The notes below the pieces were generated by a model. The model was not told where the DNA came from. It ran no database searches and worked only from the letters and a program-made list of their open reading frames with translations. The position numbers were made by a program, and so were the translations under genes. A DNA stretch of 64,000 bases from Epiperipatus broadwayi (lineage: Eukaryota > Onychophora > Udeonychophora > Euonychophora > Peripatidae): positions 1,674,001 through 1,738,000 of the forward strand of contig JAQFVV010012435.1 in assembly GCA_028023455.1 (NCBI GenBank), in the 5' to 3' direction. Shown one piece after another: positions 45,441 through 57,640 of this stretch (positions are counted from its first letter, which is position 1; the number at the start of each line of letters is the position of its first letter).

Positions 45441-47728
45441 TGATATATATTAAAAGCAAAAATATTAGCAAATATATGTTTTATATAATAAAAAATTTAA
45501 TCTGCAGGAAAAAAAAAAAATTAATTCCTTTTTATATTTCTTTACTATTTTTCCAGTCATGCTTGGAGTAACTGTGGGATTTGGAGATCAGTGATACAAA
45601 GTGAAAAAATTTTGATTAAAATGATTGCCTACAATAAAATTATTTTTTTGTTCTTTATAAGGTTTAATAATTTTACAAAAATGACTTACTATATATATAT
45701 AATGAATTAAAATAAATAAAATTATTTATTTATAATATTTTTAATGATAAATTTGGATAAAAAAGGAATTGGAAAATGAGAGGATAGAGAGAAAATGAAA
45801 AGAGACATAAGAAATAAACTTATTTATATATGCAATAAATGCAAGATGAAAAATAACTCAACTACTTAGATTTTTTATCAAATTAAACATAAGATCACCC
45901 AACATTACATTTCCTCAAATATAAAATATATAACAACATTGATGTCATATGTGGTTTATGCTACAGTGAAGAGGATGAAAAGCATTTTCTGCCTCCATTG
46001 AGCAGTCTAGAATATGCTAGAAATTATGTAAATACAATGCATAGGAAAAAGAACAACCCCATATATTCACTTATACAACCATTCTCAAATGCAAACTTTG
46101 CAGAAATCCTCACTACTACCTATATGCACTACACACTATGGTATAAAAGGTGCATATTTTTCTATCATAGTAACAGTAAAAGACACTCAAATAATTACAA
46201 AAATAAAACTTTAGATAATTAAAGTAAGAGACAAGACATCTCTCCGTCATATATGTATGCAGCAACTTGGTCACTCATATAGTAGATTTCAACCTATAAT
46301 GAGTTATGTTTAACACTTATTTTCATCATCATTCTGGTTCTTTTACCAATCACTGTAATATTTTTTTACTCATATACACTGTAATTTCAATTACAGATCT
46401 TGTATAACCAGGTATGTTTATCAATGTATATTTTTTCCCTGAATAAATTCCCTTTGAAACATATCTGAAATTCTTAAAGTTAGTAAAGTAAAATTCATTT
46501 GATCCAGTAATAACGAGTTAATATTTTCTAATATACTATTTGCTTGGGAAATAAGTGAACAATCAGATGATATATTACATTGAAAACATAGATATTTTAC
46601 TGGATTGACCCATGCTTGCCATCTGATGGGACTTAACAGTTTTAATGTTATTTTTATATGTATTAGTAATACTGTCAAATATTTAAATAGAATTCTGCAA
46701 AAGTGTGAATATCCTGAGTTTAATTATAAATTTTTTTATTGAATCTATAGCGCTGGTTCTCGCATCACAAAGACGTAGATTAAGATTATGAGCTAGAGAA
46801 GATTGGTATGGTGCATTTTGATTTGCTTTTTATTCTTGTTTGAATATTGTCATTTTATTTTAGCACTATTATCTGATTGTCCTCTAGAGTCCATAATATT
46901 TGCGTGGGATAATTTTCAAATATTTAATCAAAAATCTGATAATTCCACACCACTTCTTAAAAATCCAGCAAATGATTCCTTTATTTCCAAACATTTTTAT
47001 TGTAAACCAGTATTAACATATCTTAAGATAATGGAAGTTTGTTCTATGCAAGGTATATCTGATGTAAATCCATTTCAATATTATAACATCAGACACCCAA
47101 TTACTATATATTTATGACTTATATTTCAAAGCAGGTTTTGGGATTGATGTGACAAATAATAGGAAATTAATTTATTATTAGTTTGAATTCCTTGATATGT
47201 TTTTGCATAATAAATCAGCCCAAATAAGAACATTTCCAGTATTTGAATTTCTAGTTGTTTCATTATTCTCCCGGAATGCCAAATTTGGTTACTTAAAAAT
47301 AATATAACTTCTATAATGTGTCACAAACTTTCTGTAAATACTGTTACTCAGTTTTTAAAAAAATGAGCGCACTCTATTGTCAATAGTTTGATTTAAAATG
47401 AATCTTTCAATTAATTCTTGCTACTGAATATAATATTTGATGTGTATTGTTCCTTTTTTCATGAAGACACTGTGCACTAACCAACTTTTGCCAGTTTTTA
47501 TAGCCATTAAGAAATCTTGAGGTTGCATTTAAAGAATCAAATAACACACAGTAAAAAACAATAAACCTTGTTTTTCAATATCAAATATAAAAGTCAATTA
47601 TAATGTTGCTATTCACAATTATACTGTCCTATACGTTAGGGGTCAGAATGACTTGAGGTCAACATGGGCATGACAACATTATTGGCATCAGCATGGGATT
47701 TGGGAATTCTATCAGATTTTCAGTAGTA
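45441..47728. other. AT-rich non-coding with unassigned ORFs
   Basis: ORFs 45998-46222 (+), 46421-46678 (-) and 46803-47117 (+, 104 codons) have no recognisable domain. The last has more mixed residue use than most chance frames here, but no splice context or motif supports it. Confidence 0.35.
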
Positions 47729-47990
47729 TAGATGGCTGAAAAATTGGAGGTTGGAATAAGTTGAAGCCAGTCCATTAAAGTGTAAGGATTTGCTATCTGA
47801 ATATAAAGTGAGCACTGATTATATATATGTATGGGAGATGGTAATCTGGACCAACTGATGAGCCCTGGTTTGGTACAAAATACTATATTGGTGATTATTT
47901 ATCTTTTCTGCATGTGTGTGGCCATGTGTATCGGTAGTATGAGATAGTGTGGTTAGTGAAGGGCTTGAAAGTCTGAGTTCAGATCCCCTA
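47729..47990 (+). mobile_element. F4 SINE-like element, plus-strand copy
   Basis: Colinear with 15046-14779 on the minus strand: GATGGCTGAA start, AAGCCAGTCCATTAAAGT, ribozyme-like region 47843-47893, TATTGGTGATTATTTATC, then GAGTTCAGATCCCC (B-box like, 47974-47987) at the end. Confidence 0.65.
47843..47893 (+). ncRNA. F4 hammerhead-like motif, degenerate
   Basis: CTGATGA (47855-47861) is canonical and the stem I halves TAATC/GATTA and ACCAA/TTGGT are both kept, as in the 14.9 kb copy. The stem II region (GCCCTGGTTTGGTAC) is imperfect and GAAA has become AAAA, so it is probably inactive. Confidence 0.5.
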
Positions 47991-48494
47991 TATTTAAAAC
48001 TTTATAATAATAATAATCATTAAAAAGATTGTTCATTCTCTTTTGGAAAATTATATTCTCTATTCTGCTTTGGTTCATGCTTAACTAACTTTATTCTAAT
48101 ATGGTCAGATATAGGTTTAGATTGCTTTTTTGGGTCATGTGATAGTAATTTAATTTACATGGATTTTCAGAAATATTGACATCAGTGTTTTAAAACTAAT
48201 AATTTATTATTATTGTCTAGTGTATTTTTTTGTATCAGTTTCACTTTCTTTGTTTTCAATTTTCATCACGACTAGTACAACTTGATTGTTTTAGCAAGCC
48301 TTTATTTTTTGATTCTTTTTTCTATCTTGTTTTAAACTACTCTTATTAATTTTCTTTAAAACCTTTTTTATTTTTTTTTATATAATTTTGAAAATTTCTC
48401 TTTATTTGCACCTGCCAAATATTTTCTTTCTGGTATCATTTCATCTAAGTACTTGAAATTTTATTATTAAAAAAAAAAACATTTTTTTCCCCCT

Positions 48495-48592
48495 TATGTC
48501 ATAGCATCGGTCAGGAGGCAAACCCGCAACAACCGTCTGCAGCCAACTGCTTGCTTGCAAGGTCGCTGCGCTAACCTCACGGCTAACAACGA
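48495..48592 (-). mobile_element. tRNA-derived SINE
   Basis: On the minus strand: TAGCCGTGAGG (A-box like, 48585-48575), GGTTTGCCTCC (degenerate B box, 48523-48513), then CCGATGCTATGACATAAG. The same CCGATGCTATGACA follows the B box of the SINE at 51.4 kb, so they are one family. Confidence 0.65.
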
Positions 48593-48856
48593 AAAATATA
48601 CAAAGGCTATAAGTTGTTAAATATATGTATGTGTATATATAGTAGAACTAAATTCTTAACTCTTTACTCGTACTTAATATTAACAGTAACTAATTTATAT
48701 GGAAAATAACATCTCAGATTATAATATACCCTAAACATATTATCTCAAAATTTAACATTTTCTTAAATTGTTTTCATATCATAATTATATGATTAAAATG
48801 ATAAAAAAAAAGAAAAAATTGAAATGGAAGTGCTAGGAGCATATATTTATCCTATT

Positions 48857-49015
48857 ATAAGAAAAAAAAAGATATGTAATACTAATAATTTGATAATATT
48901 AAGTAGTAATATTAAGATGTAACATAAGAACATAATATAAGAAGAAAAAAAGACGTAATACTAATAATTTGATAATATTAAATAGGATATTAAGATGTAA
49001 CATAAGAACACAACA
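48857..49015 (+). repeat. Two-copy 79-bp tandem duplication
   Basis: GTAATACTAATAATTTGATA at 48876 recurs at 48955, and the following ATTAAGATGTAACATAAGAA is also in both units. Units differ at several places. Confidence 0.85.
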
Positions 49016-49394
49016 TTACAAAGTTCAAGAGGTTCTTAAAATATTTATTATTTAATTAAATACATAGACAACTTGAAGAGATCAGTTAAAAGATTTGTTG
49101 AAAGATTTATATGTAGATTTATAATGTGTATACTAATGACATAGACCAAAGTAATATATTATTGTATATATTTTTTTAAATATAAAAATGGCTTTTTAAT
49201 AAAATAAAATATTTACAAAATTATTTAAATGCACATGATTTTGCCCTTTCCCTCTCTATCGGGATGTGGGTACATTGTATCCACGACTCTCCCTATTCGA
49301 CCGACCCTGTGTGTAATAATTATATTGCTGCGTACTGTGATAATAAATTTGTGATATTGACAAATATATTTTAAGTCTGTAATTTTAGCATTTG

Positions 49395-49692
49395 TAAGAT
49401 GAGACTCGTATATATGTATATATGTTTTTAAAATAAGAGATTATGAAGTTGAAAATCGGGAGTTCCGTGGATAATAATTGAGTGTTTATTGCACGGGAGT
49501 TTATAAAAATCTAGAACACTCGAAATGGCAGGTGAGACTGATATATATATATATGTACTTATGTCTTTAAAATAAGAGATTATGAAGTTAAAATTCGGGG
49601 TAGGGGGATTGTATTCAGTCTGTAATAATAACGATTGGTGTTTATTACTCGGGAGTTTATAAAAATGTAGAACACTTGAAGTGGCAGAATTA
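49395..49692 (+). repeat. Two-copy tandem duplication of about 140-156 bp
   Basis: AAATAAGAGATTATGAAGTT at 49431 and 49570, and GGGAGTTTATAAAAAT with GAACACT at 49514 and 49670, show a duplicated block with an internal indel. Each unit also carries a GAGACT word and a TA-rich tract upstream. Confidence 0.8.
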
Positions 49693-51084
49693 GGCCGCGA
49701 TGCAAGAACCTCGAGCTCGAATTTTCTAATCTACGACAGCATCAGGTCACATAGAATATTCAATCAGTGAAAAAATAAACCAGGGTAAATGAAATATAAG
49801 AATACGTGTATGTTTTTTAATCCTTCATCTTTGTAGGGATTGAAAGCGAAACATTTTGTTGTTTAAAATTCTCTCTATGTATTTACTATATATGATTTCA
49901 GATTTACTTCTAATGAAAATATATTTTTAGTTAAATTTAGCTTTAATATTGCAAATGTAGAAATATTCCCCCTCCTCGTCCCTTTTTTTCCTCTTATTGT
50001 TTATTGTATTTTTCTCCAAACTGCATTTACAATTATTATAAAAATGTCGCAGGAAATTAAAAGCAATTGAATTATAAGAACAATTATTCTGGCCTTCAAA
50101 TCTTTATTGTGTGGAGAGATAAAAATAATGTGATTGTAAGCAAAATGAAATTTACTGTTTCTGAATTATTATTTCTATATCTGTTTGCCTATCTTAAATA
50201 AATGTTTTCTTTGATAATCGAATTTGTATTGATTTACCTACATACAAAATCGAATCTTTTCTATTAAAAAATAATGATTATAACAATCTAGAATTAATTT
50301 TATTTGAGCTTTTCAATTTTATAAATGTTACCATCGCTTACTGTTTAATTCTTATTTTTATTCGTTTTGTTAATTATTTACACAATCTTAATTAACATTA
50401 ATAGCAGGTGTTAATTATTGATGGGTATTAATTGTTTTTTACTTTAATGATGATCTTTTAATTTTTATTTTTACTTTTTTGTGGCAATTTACCATCTGCA
50501 GATTGATTTGTCTAACATAAGCAAAACGAAGATAAAGTTGCATATGCTGAGATGTACGATTTTTTTATTATATTTTTTATTATTTTGCACAGTTATAATA
50601 ATAATACTTTGGCCAATATTAATAAAAAAAATCTGAATTTATTAATGATTATTGTTTTGAAGTTGCATGAGTAAGTTTTCGAATTAAGATCATATTTTAT
50701 TAAATGAGTTTGCATAATTATAATAGTAATACATATATTACTATAAAACATATTAATTTATTAATCATTACTATTTTGAAGTTTAATTGCTTGAGTAATA
50801 CGAAATAAAACTTTCAAGTGAAATTTTTTAAAATCATTTTTCGAATTAAGCTCTTTTTTTAAAGGCACCACGTAATTTATTAACAGAAAGAGTTCTCGTT
50901 TTGTTCCCATTACCCCTTTAATTCACTTGATCTCTTTTTTTCACCATTAAGTACAGTTTATTAAGTGTTCGCGAACTTAAGCTTGAAATGAAAATTCTTA
51001 TTTCCCTAAACCTTCAAACGAAAAATCTTTACTTCTCATAATAATAGCAATAATATATTATGATTTTGTGAAAACAAAATCTTT
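49693..51084. other. AT-rich non-coding, nothing recognised
   Basis: A TTCAATCAGTGAA word near 49763 matches 28907. A CTTTG...AAAGCGAAAC hairpin-like sequence near 49830 was considered and rejected as a hammerhead. Confidence 0.4.
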
Positions 51085-51560
51085 TGTTGCGCCCACTTGT
51101 TTCGATTGATTTTTTAGTACTTGTGATAATAGTATGGTGGATTGTAAGTAAGATGTTGTATTCACAAATACTATATAATTATTTTTTAAAACTAGCTTTG
51201 GAGATTGTGAGTGAGATTATATATATGGATTGATATGTGTGGATGTGTAAAGTATTCACACAATTTGATATGTATGTAATTAAACACGTCCGGTATGTAT
51301 TTATACTCTATTTCTCATAATTTCATTTTCTAAGAATAATACAATAGTTTCTTATAATTTTTTTAAAAATTATATATATTGTTGTCTTGCATTGGTGGTC
51401 GAGAGGTCAGCGCGACTGCCTTGCACTAGCAGGCAGTTGCCCGGGTTGCGGGTTCGCGTCCCGGCCGATGCTATGACACTTAAATATATATATATTGTTA
51501 CGCCCACTTGCTTCATTTATCTTTTTGATATTTGTGATAGTGATATGAATGTATTATTAT
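51085..51560 (+). repeat. Diverged direct repeat flanking a SINE
   Basis: GCGCCCACTTGTTTC (51089) and ACGCCCACTTGCTTC (51500), each followed by a TTTTT-TTGTGATA segment, are direct copies about 410 bp apart with the SINE between them. They may be two repeat copies, or one duplicated unit. Confidence 0.5.
51383..51485 (+). mobile_element. tRNA-derived SINE
   Basis: GCATTGGTGGTCGAGAGG holds a good A box (TGGTCGAGAGG, about 51395-51405), and GGTTCGCGTCC (51451-51461) is a B box with one change. A GC-rich anticodon-arm-like segment lies between. CCGATGCTATGACAC and a TA-rich tail follow. The ORF across it is meaningless. Relative GC-richness and intact boxes suggest a fairly recent copy. Confidence 0.8.
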
Positions 51561-51604
51561 TAATATATATAATAATAATAATAATAATGATTTTTTTGTA
51601 GTCA

Positions 51605-51970
51605 ATTTTTTTGAACCAGCATTGACTGTTATTTGTGATAGTTCAATCCATCTCCGATCTCTAGCCCCACTTTTCCATATAACCTCAGTATACATGGTCT
51701 CTTTCTAGATCTTTTGAATTTCTTGGAATCTAGTTTGAAATTTCAGTTGTCCATCTATTATTATTTCTGCTAACAATTTATCCAGCTTAACTCCACTTCC
51801 ATCTTTTTAATTTTTTCCATGATGTCAGTAAGGCCTGTCTGTTTGTTTCTAACCCAGGTATTTCGTTTTCGATCTTTTCTTGTTTTTCCTAATATATATC
51901 TCTCCATATTTCATTGAATGGTTTGAAGTCTCTGTATTGCTCTTCTGTTAAGTGTCCAAGTTTCAAATAT
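51605..51970 (-). repeat. LINE 3'-end fragment
   Basis: The minus strand follows the same LINE C-terminal region as 35507-35880 (the NRKRSKTKYLG-like, TGLTDIMEK-like and SWIN-like pieces are readable with frameshifts) down to the tail near 51610. Degenerate. Confidence 0.65.
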
Positions 51971-54900
51971 ATATGTGTATGTCAATATATGTGCACAGTA
52001 TGCATTAATTTAAATATGTAGAAGTGTGTGCATATCCTTTTTTCAAGATTATATTCTGATTGATAAGCTATTTGAGAATATTTTCAGTCTTCAGATCGGT
52101 AACTAGATGACTTCTGGGGTATTTGGTCTTATGTAGTGATTTAGACGAACAGATTTTAACAACAATCGGGAAAATACATTTCAAAGCCGATTGGTTGAAA
52201 CAAAATGATAAAAGGCAAGAAAATAAAACTTTTTTTTTTTAATCTTATGTATTGTTTTTTTTTTTTTTGCAGTAACAAAACATGATCGCTAAGTCATAAC
52301 CAGCAATTAGTGTCTAGTAAAATAATGATTAAATAGTATTCTCTGAAATGTTGAAGATAATATTACCAAATCCATATCATGAAATTAAATACATAAGTGG
52401 TAAATAGGAATTCATCTTGACATAACTGTATGACTGACAAACTCTAAATTTAAAAATATAATACATATGCAATCCATACCGCCACCCCCTCAGGTTATTT
52501 TGTATCTAGTTTTTACAATGATGTGTGAACACATGGATTATACAGAATTCTATATAACATACTTTTAACTTACACATGCATGCACACCATAGAATAGTAG
52601 TATTGTAATAAATTGAGAGAATACATGTATGCATTGACTTTGCTTACAATTTTTTTTCTCTAAATAGATATTTGTTTATATCATGTAAATTTTTCGTAAT
52701 CTACTTTGCATTTGGGGGCCATTTTAAATAAATTTTTTATTCAGCAAAATAATAGCTGTAAAATAATGCTTTCACAATTATTGGAATCATGTGGCTCAAA
52801 AAGAGCATAAGATGAAAAAGTGATTGACTGAGAAATGATTTGTAATGCCGTTCATGTAGAGGCCTGCATGCAAAATTAGTGATTTCATATTTATGAATTT
52901 TTAATGCTTTTATATATTTTTTTTACAAATTACAAATTACTAAAACCTCAGACATTGATCCATGAATCAAGGGAAAATTATATAAACAGAAGAAATTATA
53001 TGTATATATAATTAATTTTTAAATTCATATTTATTATCAAAGAGATATTACCTATAATGATTTGATATTAAAATAATTCAGCTTTAACAGGTGTACAAAA
53101 ATGTTTCTTCAGCACGTTCTGAGACAGTTTGATGGTACTGCTATTATTTTTGACTTTTCTTCACTATCTTTGGGGTTATCTATAACATATATTTGCTGGT
53201 TTACATTTATTTAGTGGCAGAAATTGGAACTAAAATTATTGGTTAAAAAAACTGTAGATGTCAGCACCATATAGGTACTATGCAAACTCAAATTTAAAAA
53301 AGTTGAAAATGCCAATGATTGATTATATTGTAATGCAAAAAAGTAACAAGGCCATTGATTGGGAGATTCTTTATTCTCAGATTTTGAGAGTAAGCTTTTT
53401 TTTTTGTTATTTCAGAAATAAAAATTGTAATTTTCAGTAATCTATTTACATATTTATGCTACACATTTGTAAAATATTTATTTGAAAATGAAATAAGACT
53501 GTAACTATAGTAGACAGAAGTTGAGATTGCTTTGCTAAACAATAAATTCTTTCATAAACACTGGTGCAGATATTTTTTTGTAATATTTTAATAATAATTA
53601 ATGCAATTTTAAATTTTAAGTTTTGTTGCTTTTTAATGTTTAAACAAATATTTAATTTTAATTTTAAAAATTTAAGTAAGAAATAATTCTTCAATAATTT
53701 TTGTAAATTGGTGAAAGCTATGATTCAATATAAAAAGTCATTGTTATCCTTATGTATTCTATTCACTACTTTATTTATTTTCTATTTTGCGAAGTTCATA
53801 TATTTTTTTTAGAATGTCTTTCATTTGTAAATTTACATTTGCAATAAATAATGTAAAGGTGATCAAAATATTCCATAGAATAAAGATTTAATTAAAAAAT
53901 TGTGCAAATGTGACTGAAATGCCACGAGGATCCTTTAAATTAAGTGTGACAATAGTTTGGCATCAACAAACTAGTTTTTAAGGATTTATGATGCAATGGG
54001 CTGCTGTCAATGATGCAATGAAGTACCTAACCTATGATCACACCTACCTCCAATGGGCTAGCTTTGTGTTTACGCATTAAATTTAGATGCAATTTGGGCT
54101 AGTTCATTTATACCTCACCCTGCTTCAGTATCCAAACTCACAGAGGTCTGCCTTTGGTTCTCTTCAAGGTTGAACTTATACTAGATAGCAACTATCACAC
54201 CTCTATATAGGTCCCAATTAGCTTAAAGATCCATCCAAGCATTATCATGTTATTATATGAGTGAAAATGTGTGTGTATATATATACTCGGTCATCAGTTG
54301 ATGAATGAATGCATAAATGATTTTGTCAAACTAGAGACCATTTTATTGTAAATCAAGTTAACAACATTTATTAAATAACAAAAAAAAATTTAAAACTTTT
54401 TAACTTGATAAAACAATATAATTGTGTGTGTCAAGAATGGATTTCTAACATATCAACAATTAAATGTGTTCACTATTCCAAATCTTTACCCATGGTAGAA
54501 ATACATAACATGGCACTAATTATTTACAAAGCAAATAAAAAAAATTATTAAACTAACTGAGAAGCTAATAGCTAATTTACAATATTATATAAATATATCT
54601 GTAGTAGTCTCATTGTCCATTTCAAATCAGTGATGTTCCATCTTCTTTAGGACCCCCTTATGTATAGGTTCCCTACACTTGATAGAAAAGAACATCCAAA
54701 CAAGAAGATTAGTCATTTATACCAAAAAAAAATAAATATAAATGATTGTTAGTTAACAATGAACAAATAACATGAATTCTGTTCTGTAATAAGTGTATGT
54801 GCTTAATATGGAATAATATCAAAGATCTTACCTTATTTCATATCTTCATGATGATCAATATTAAGTCACTACAGAGGGAAAGATGACCTAAACTTTATTT

Positions 54901-55193
54901 AACGTAATTTTTTTTATCTAACTTAATAATTTTCCCCCTTCATTTTTTTGCTTTCACTTATAATGGACTCTCACAACTTGTAGACATCCCACTTCCAAGT
55001 GTGGAAATAAAATAACTAGAATTTTACAAACATATAAAAATATACATAATAAAATCAAAACTTTCATCAGGTCATCTTGGTTAATGTCCATGAGTTTGGC
55101 AATAATGTCTTTTATGGATACAGTCTATCTTTTTTAGGATCACTCTCCTGTAAATTATTCACCACCTGCTGAATTTCTCGGCAACACATTTGG
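51971..55193. other. AT-rich non-coding, little recognised
   Basis: A less AT-rich stretch at about 53980-54240 looks like an old repeat without a match in this window. Other small ORFs (53258-53440, 53446-53694) have no motif. Confidence 0.4.
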
Positions 55194-55205
55194 AAATAAT
55201 ATATC

Positions 55206-55585
55206 ATTTTATTTTTATATAGCGCGATGTTTATAAACTGTAATATTTAAACAGCATTAAGCTGTTGCACATGCACTTTGAAGATTTTAACTATAAATGA
55301 ATGAATACTAACACTTCAAACACATGATAAAGTCTTTAGAAAAGATAGAATGGCCATCTAGCTTTTCGAACCTTGAAAGTGAAAGAGTGAAGATATTAAT
55401 ATTTAATATCTTCACGCTTTCACTTTCAAACACTTAAGATTTGGCCATACAAAAGCGTTTGGGTTCGAAAAGATAGATGGCCATTCTGTCTTTTCTAAAG
55501 ACTTTATCATGTGTTTGAAGTGTTAATATTCATTCATTTATAGTTAAAATCTTCCAAGTGCATGTGCAACAGCTTAATGCTGTTT
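55206..55585. mobile_element. Nested hairpin element with 124-bp arms and 12-bp target-site duplication
   Basis: AAATAATATATC flanks it (55194-55205, 55586-55597). A stub (55206-55248) precedes arms 55249-55372 and 55462-55585, nearly identical inverted copies. The loop contains a second palindrome with 26-bp arms and one mismatch (55373-55398 and 55404-55429), so the whole would fold as a hairpin capped by a hairpin. The stub contains AGCGCGATG; the stub of the 23-kb element, reversed, contains AGCGCAGATG. Confidence 0.85.
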
Positions 55586-55609
55586 AAATAATATATCTAT
55601 TTTCTGCAG

Positions 55610-55675
55610 TTGCTCTCCTTGATCCATGCAGACATTTATTGTAGGACATTTGATGTTTGTTTAGGCATAATACAG
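55610..55675 (+). other. Possible 66-bp exon or cryptic exon
   Basis: TCTATTTTCTGCAG precedes and CAG|GTAAGTAG follows; both are strong splice signals. The frame between is open for 22 codons (starts LLSLIHADIY, ends LGIIQ) and phase-compatible with the semaphorin exon at 32.5 kb. I see no semaphorin similarity. Short open stretches between such signals occur by chance. Confidence 0.25.
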
Positions 55676-56959
55676 GTAAGTAGATTAAGTCATCATGCTT
55701 CAAGGGTCGGAACAGTAGTGCTCAGTCCTATGGCACAGTTAATTTAGCCAAAATACATTGCACAGTAGTTTATAATGGATTTAACCTTTCTTGATTTGTT
55801 ATTTGGCTTTTAATGGCTTGTATAAAAAAAGTTACTTCATCATTTTACTTAAATGCTGGTGATGTTCTATTTCTTCTTTATCCATGTTTGAATAATAGCA
55901 CGGTTTCTCCAATATCAATTTAAAATCAGTTCAGTTATTTTATTAAACTGCACGAACTTATCAAGCTTCTGTCAGTTTAAACATTGGTTGTAATTTCTTA
56001 TGGTTTTGCATGAAGAAAAATTATGTGGATAATTCAGAATATTTGAATAAGTCTCCTTTGCATTCAAATATTCGGTCTTAGGATGTTGGCCTTACATAAT
56101 GCACTATTTGAAAAATAACAAAAAAATGATGGAAATGAACTGGGCTTGCTTTTATACCACGCTTAGTTCCCGGTATTCGGTATACTATCTTTTCCCTTTC
56201 CTTTGACATTGCTGTGGCTGCCTAGATATACTGGTTGTAGTTAAAAAGTAAAATTACGTAACAGAATTTCTAATTTTATTTTCCGCACTTGGTTGCTTAA
56301 AGATTGTCTTGACATTGGGTCATCACTATGTTTACTAAGTCTATGTCTCAATTCGTGATGTACAACACATTGATAATTAATTTATTGGTGGTATATATAT
56401 ATTTAAATGATTTCTTTAAGTGGGCTTTTATTTTTCCTTAAATAAGAGAAATTAGTTCATTGTGACATTTATTTATCTTGATACTTAGCAAAGCAAACAT
56501 TCGTCATGTATATATATGTTTGCTTAAAAGAAAGGATAGTGCATTTGGTTTGGTGATGTGGATAAATAAAGGCTGGTTTTGATAGGATTGTAAGTTACCC
56601 TTACAATATATTATATATGCTTAAACATACGTTTTCTGACTGAAAGCACTTTTAGGTTTTTAAAGATAAACTGTTATAACAAATAATATTTAATAGCTTG
56701 TTATTATACACAATTTCCCATCACTGTTATGATTATTTTAGTAACTGTGTATGTATATTTACATACTATTATTAATATTATTGTTATGAATGATTGTATT
56801 TAAGTGCATATATTTTAAATAATGAGTTAATAGAGAATGCATAAAAGCAATCATTATTAAGATATTACAATTTATTTCTTATGTACTGTACATCCATTAT
56901 TACTTTACATATATCTGAAAGAATACCCCAAAATAATCAAATGTTTGTTATAAAAAATT
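55676..56959. other. AT-rich non-coding, nothing recognised
   Basis: No coding or repeat signal was recognised. Confidence 0.4.
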
Positions 56960-57640
56960 ATGTATTTAAATTGAATGTTCTTCAAAATACTGACCATTTG
57001 ATGCAACGAACTGGTGTAAACAAGTTTTCCATCTTTCAAAGTAGTCTTGAAACTTTTGCAAAATGATACCTTTTAAAACTTCTGTTATTTTTTTCTTCTT
57101 CACTTCCAAGTTTGCAAAACTTTTTTCTTTTGAAACATTTTTTTATTCAGAGGGCTAAAAAAAGTTACATGGAGTGAGATCAAGTGAATATGGCTGATGA
57201 ATAAGCTGGGCCATGCTGCTTTTAATTAAACATTGTATCACTCTAAAGGCTTTGCGCTCTGACACATTGTCATAGTGACGTTTGCATTGCCCACTTTCCC
57301 ATAAATTAAGACTTTTTTTTTTACCACATTACCCAAACTTTTCAAAACATATACATAAAACATCTGATCATTACAAATGAATTCTGAGTGAACAATGCCA
57401 TTTGCATCCAAAAAAAAAAAAAAATCAATGGAGTCTTGCTCAGCATGATTTTTTGGAATATGGTGAGTTTGATTCTTCCATTGAACCACTTGCAAACTTG
57501 TGTTCTCCCAGAGTAGCTTGCTTGTAAGCTATTTCATATATTATAACTGTTTTCCCTACCCTAACAGAAAATAGAATTTCATATTTTAACTTTTCAGCCG
57601 TTACAAAAATTGACAAATAAATGACACACACCTAGCAACA
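56960..57640 (-). pseudogene. Mariner transposase pseudogene with internal deletion
   Basis: The minus strand gives a mariner-like N-terminal stretch (VRVGKTVIIYEIAYKQATLG, like the HTH region after RANIKFC), then jumps to the middle (DANGIVHSEFI, like DxxGIVHxEFV; YVYVLKSLGNVV). It continues to HYDN with the second catalytic Asp, PYSLDLTPCNFF with the third, and a C-terminal FERWKTCLHQFVASNGQYF. Family length is about 345 residues; here roughly 120 residues including the first catalytic Asp motif (TGDETW) are gone. Only 29 residues lie between the two Asp instead of 34. Frameshifts and stops add to this. Terminal inverted repeats were not identified. Confidence 0.8.

Noticed and set aside
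49820-49860. CTTTG...AAAGCGAAAC as a hammerhead
   Set aside because: No CUGANGA box in the right place, no NUH and no pairing flanks.
51392-51601. 69-codon ORF starting MVVERSARLPCT
   Set aside because: Reads through a tRNA-derived SINE and its tail.
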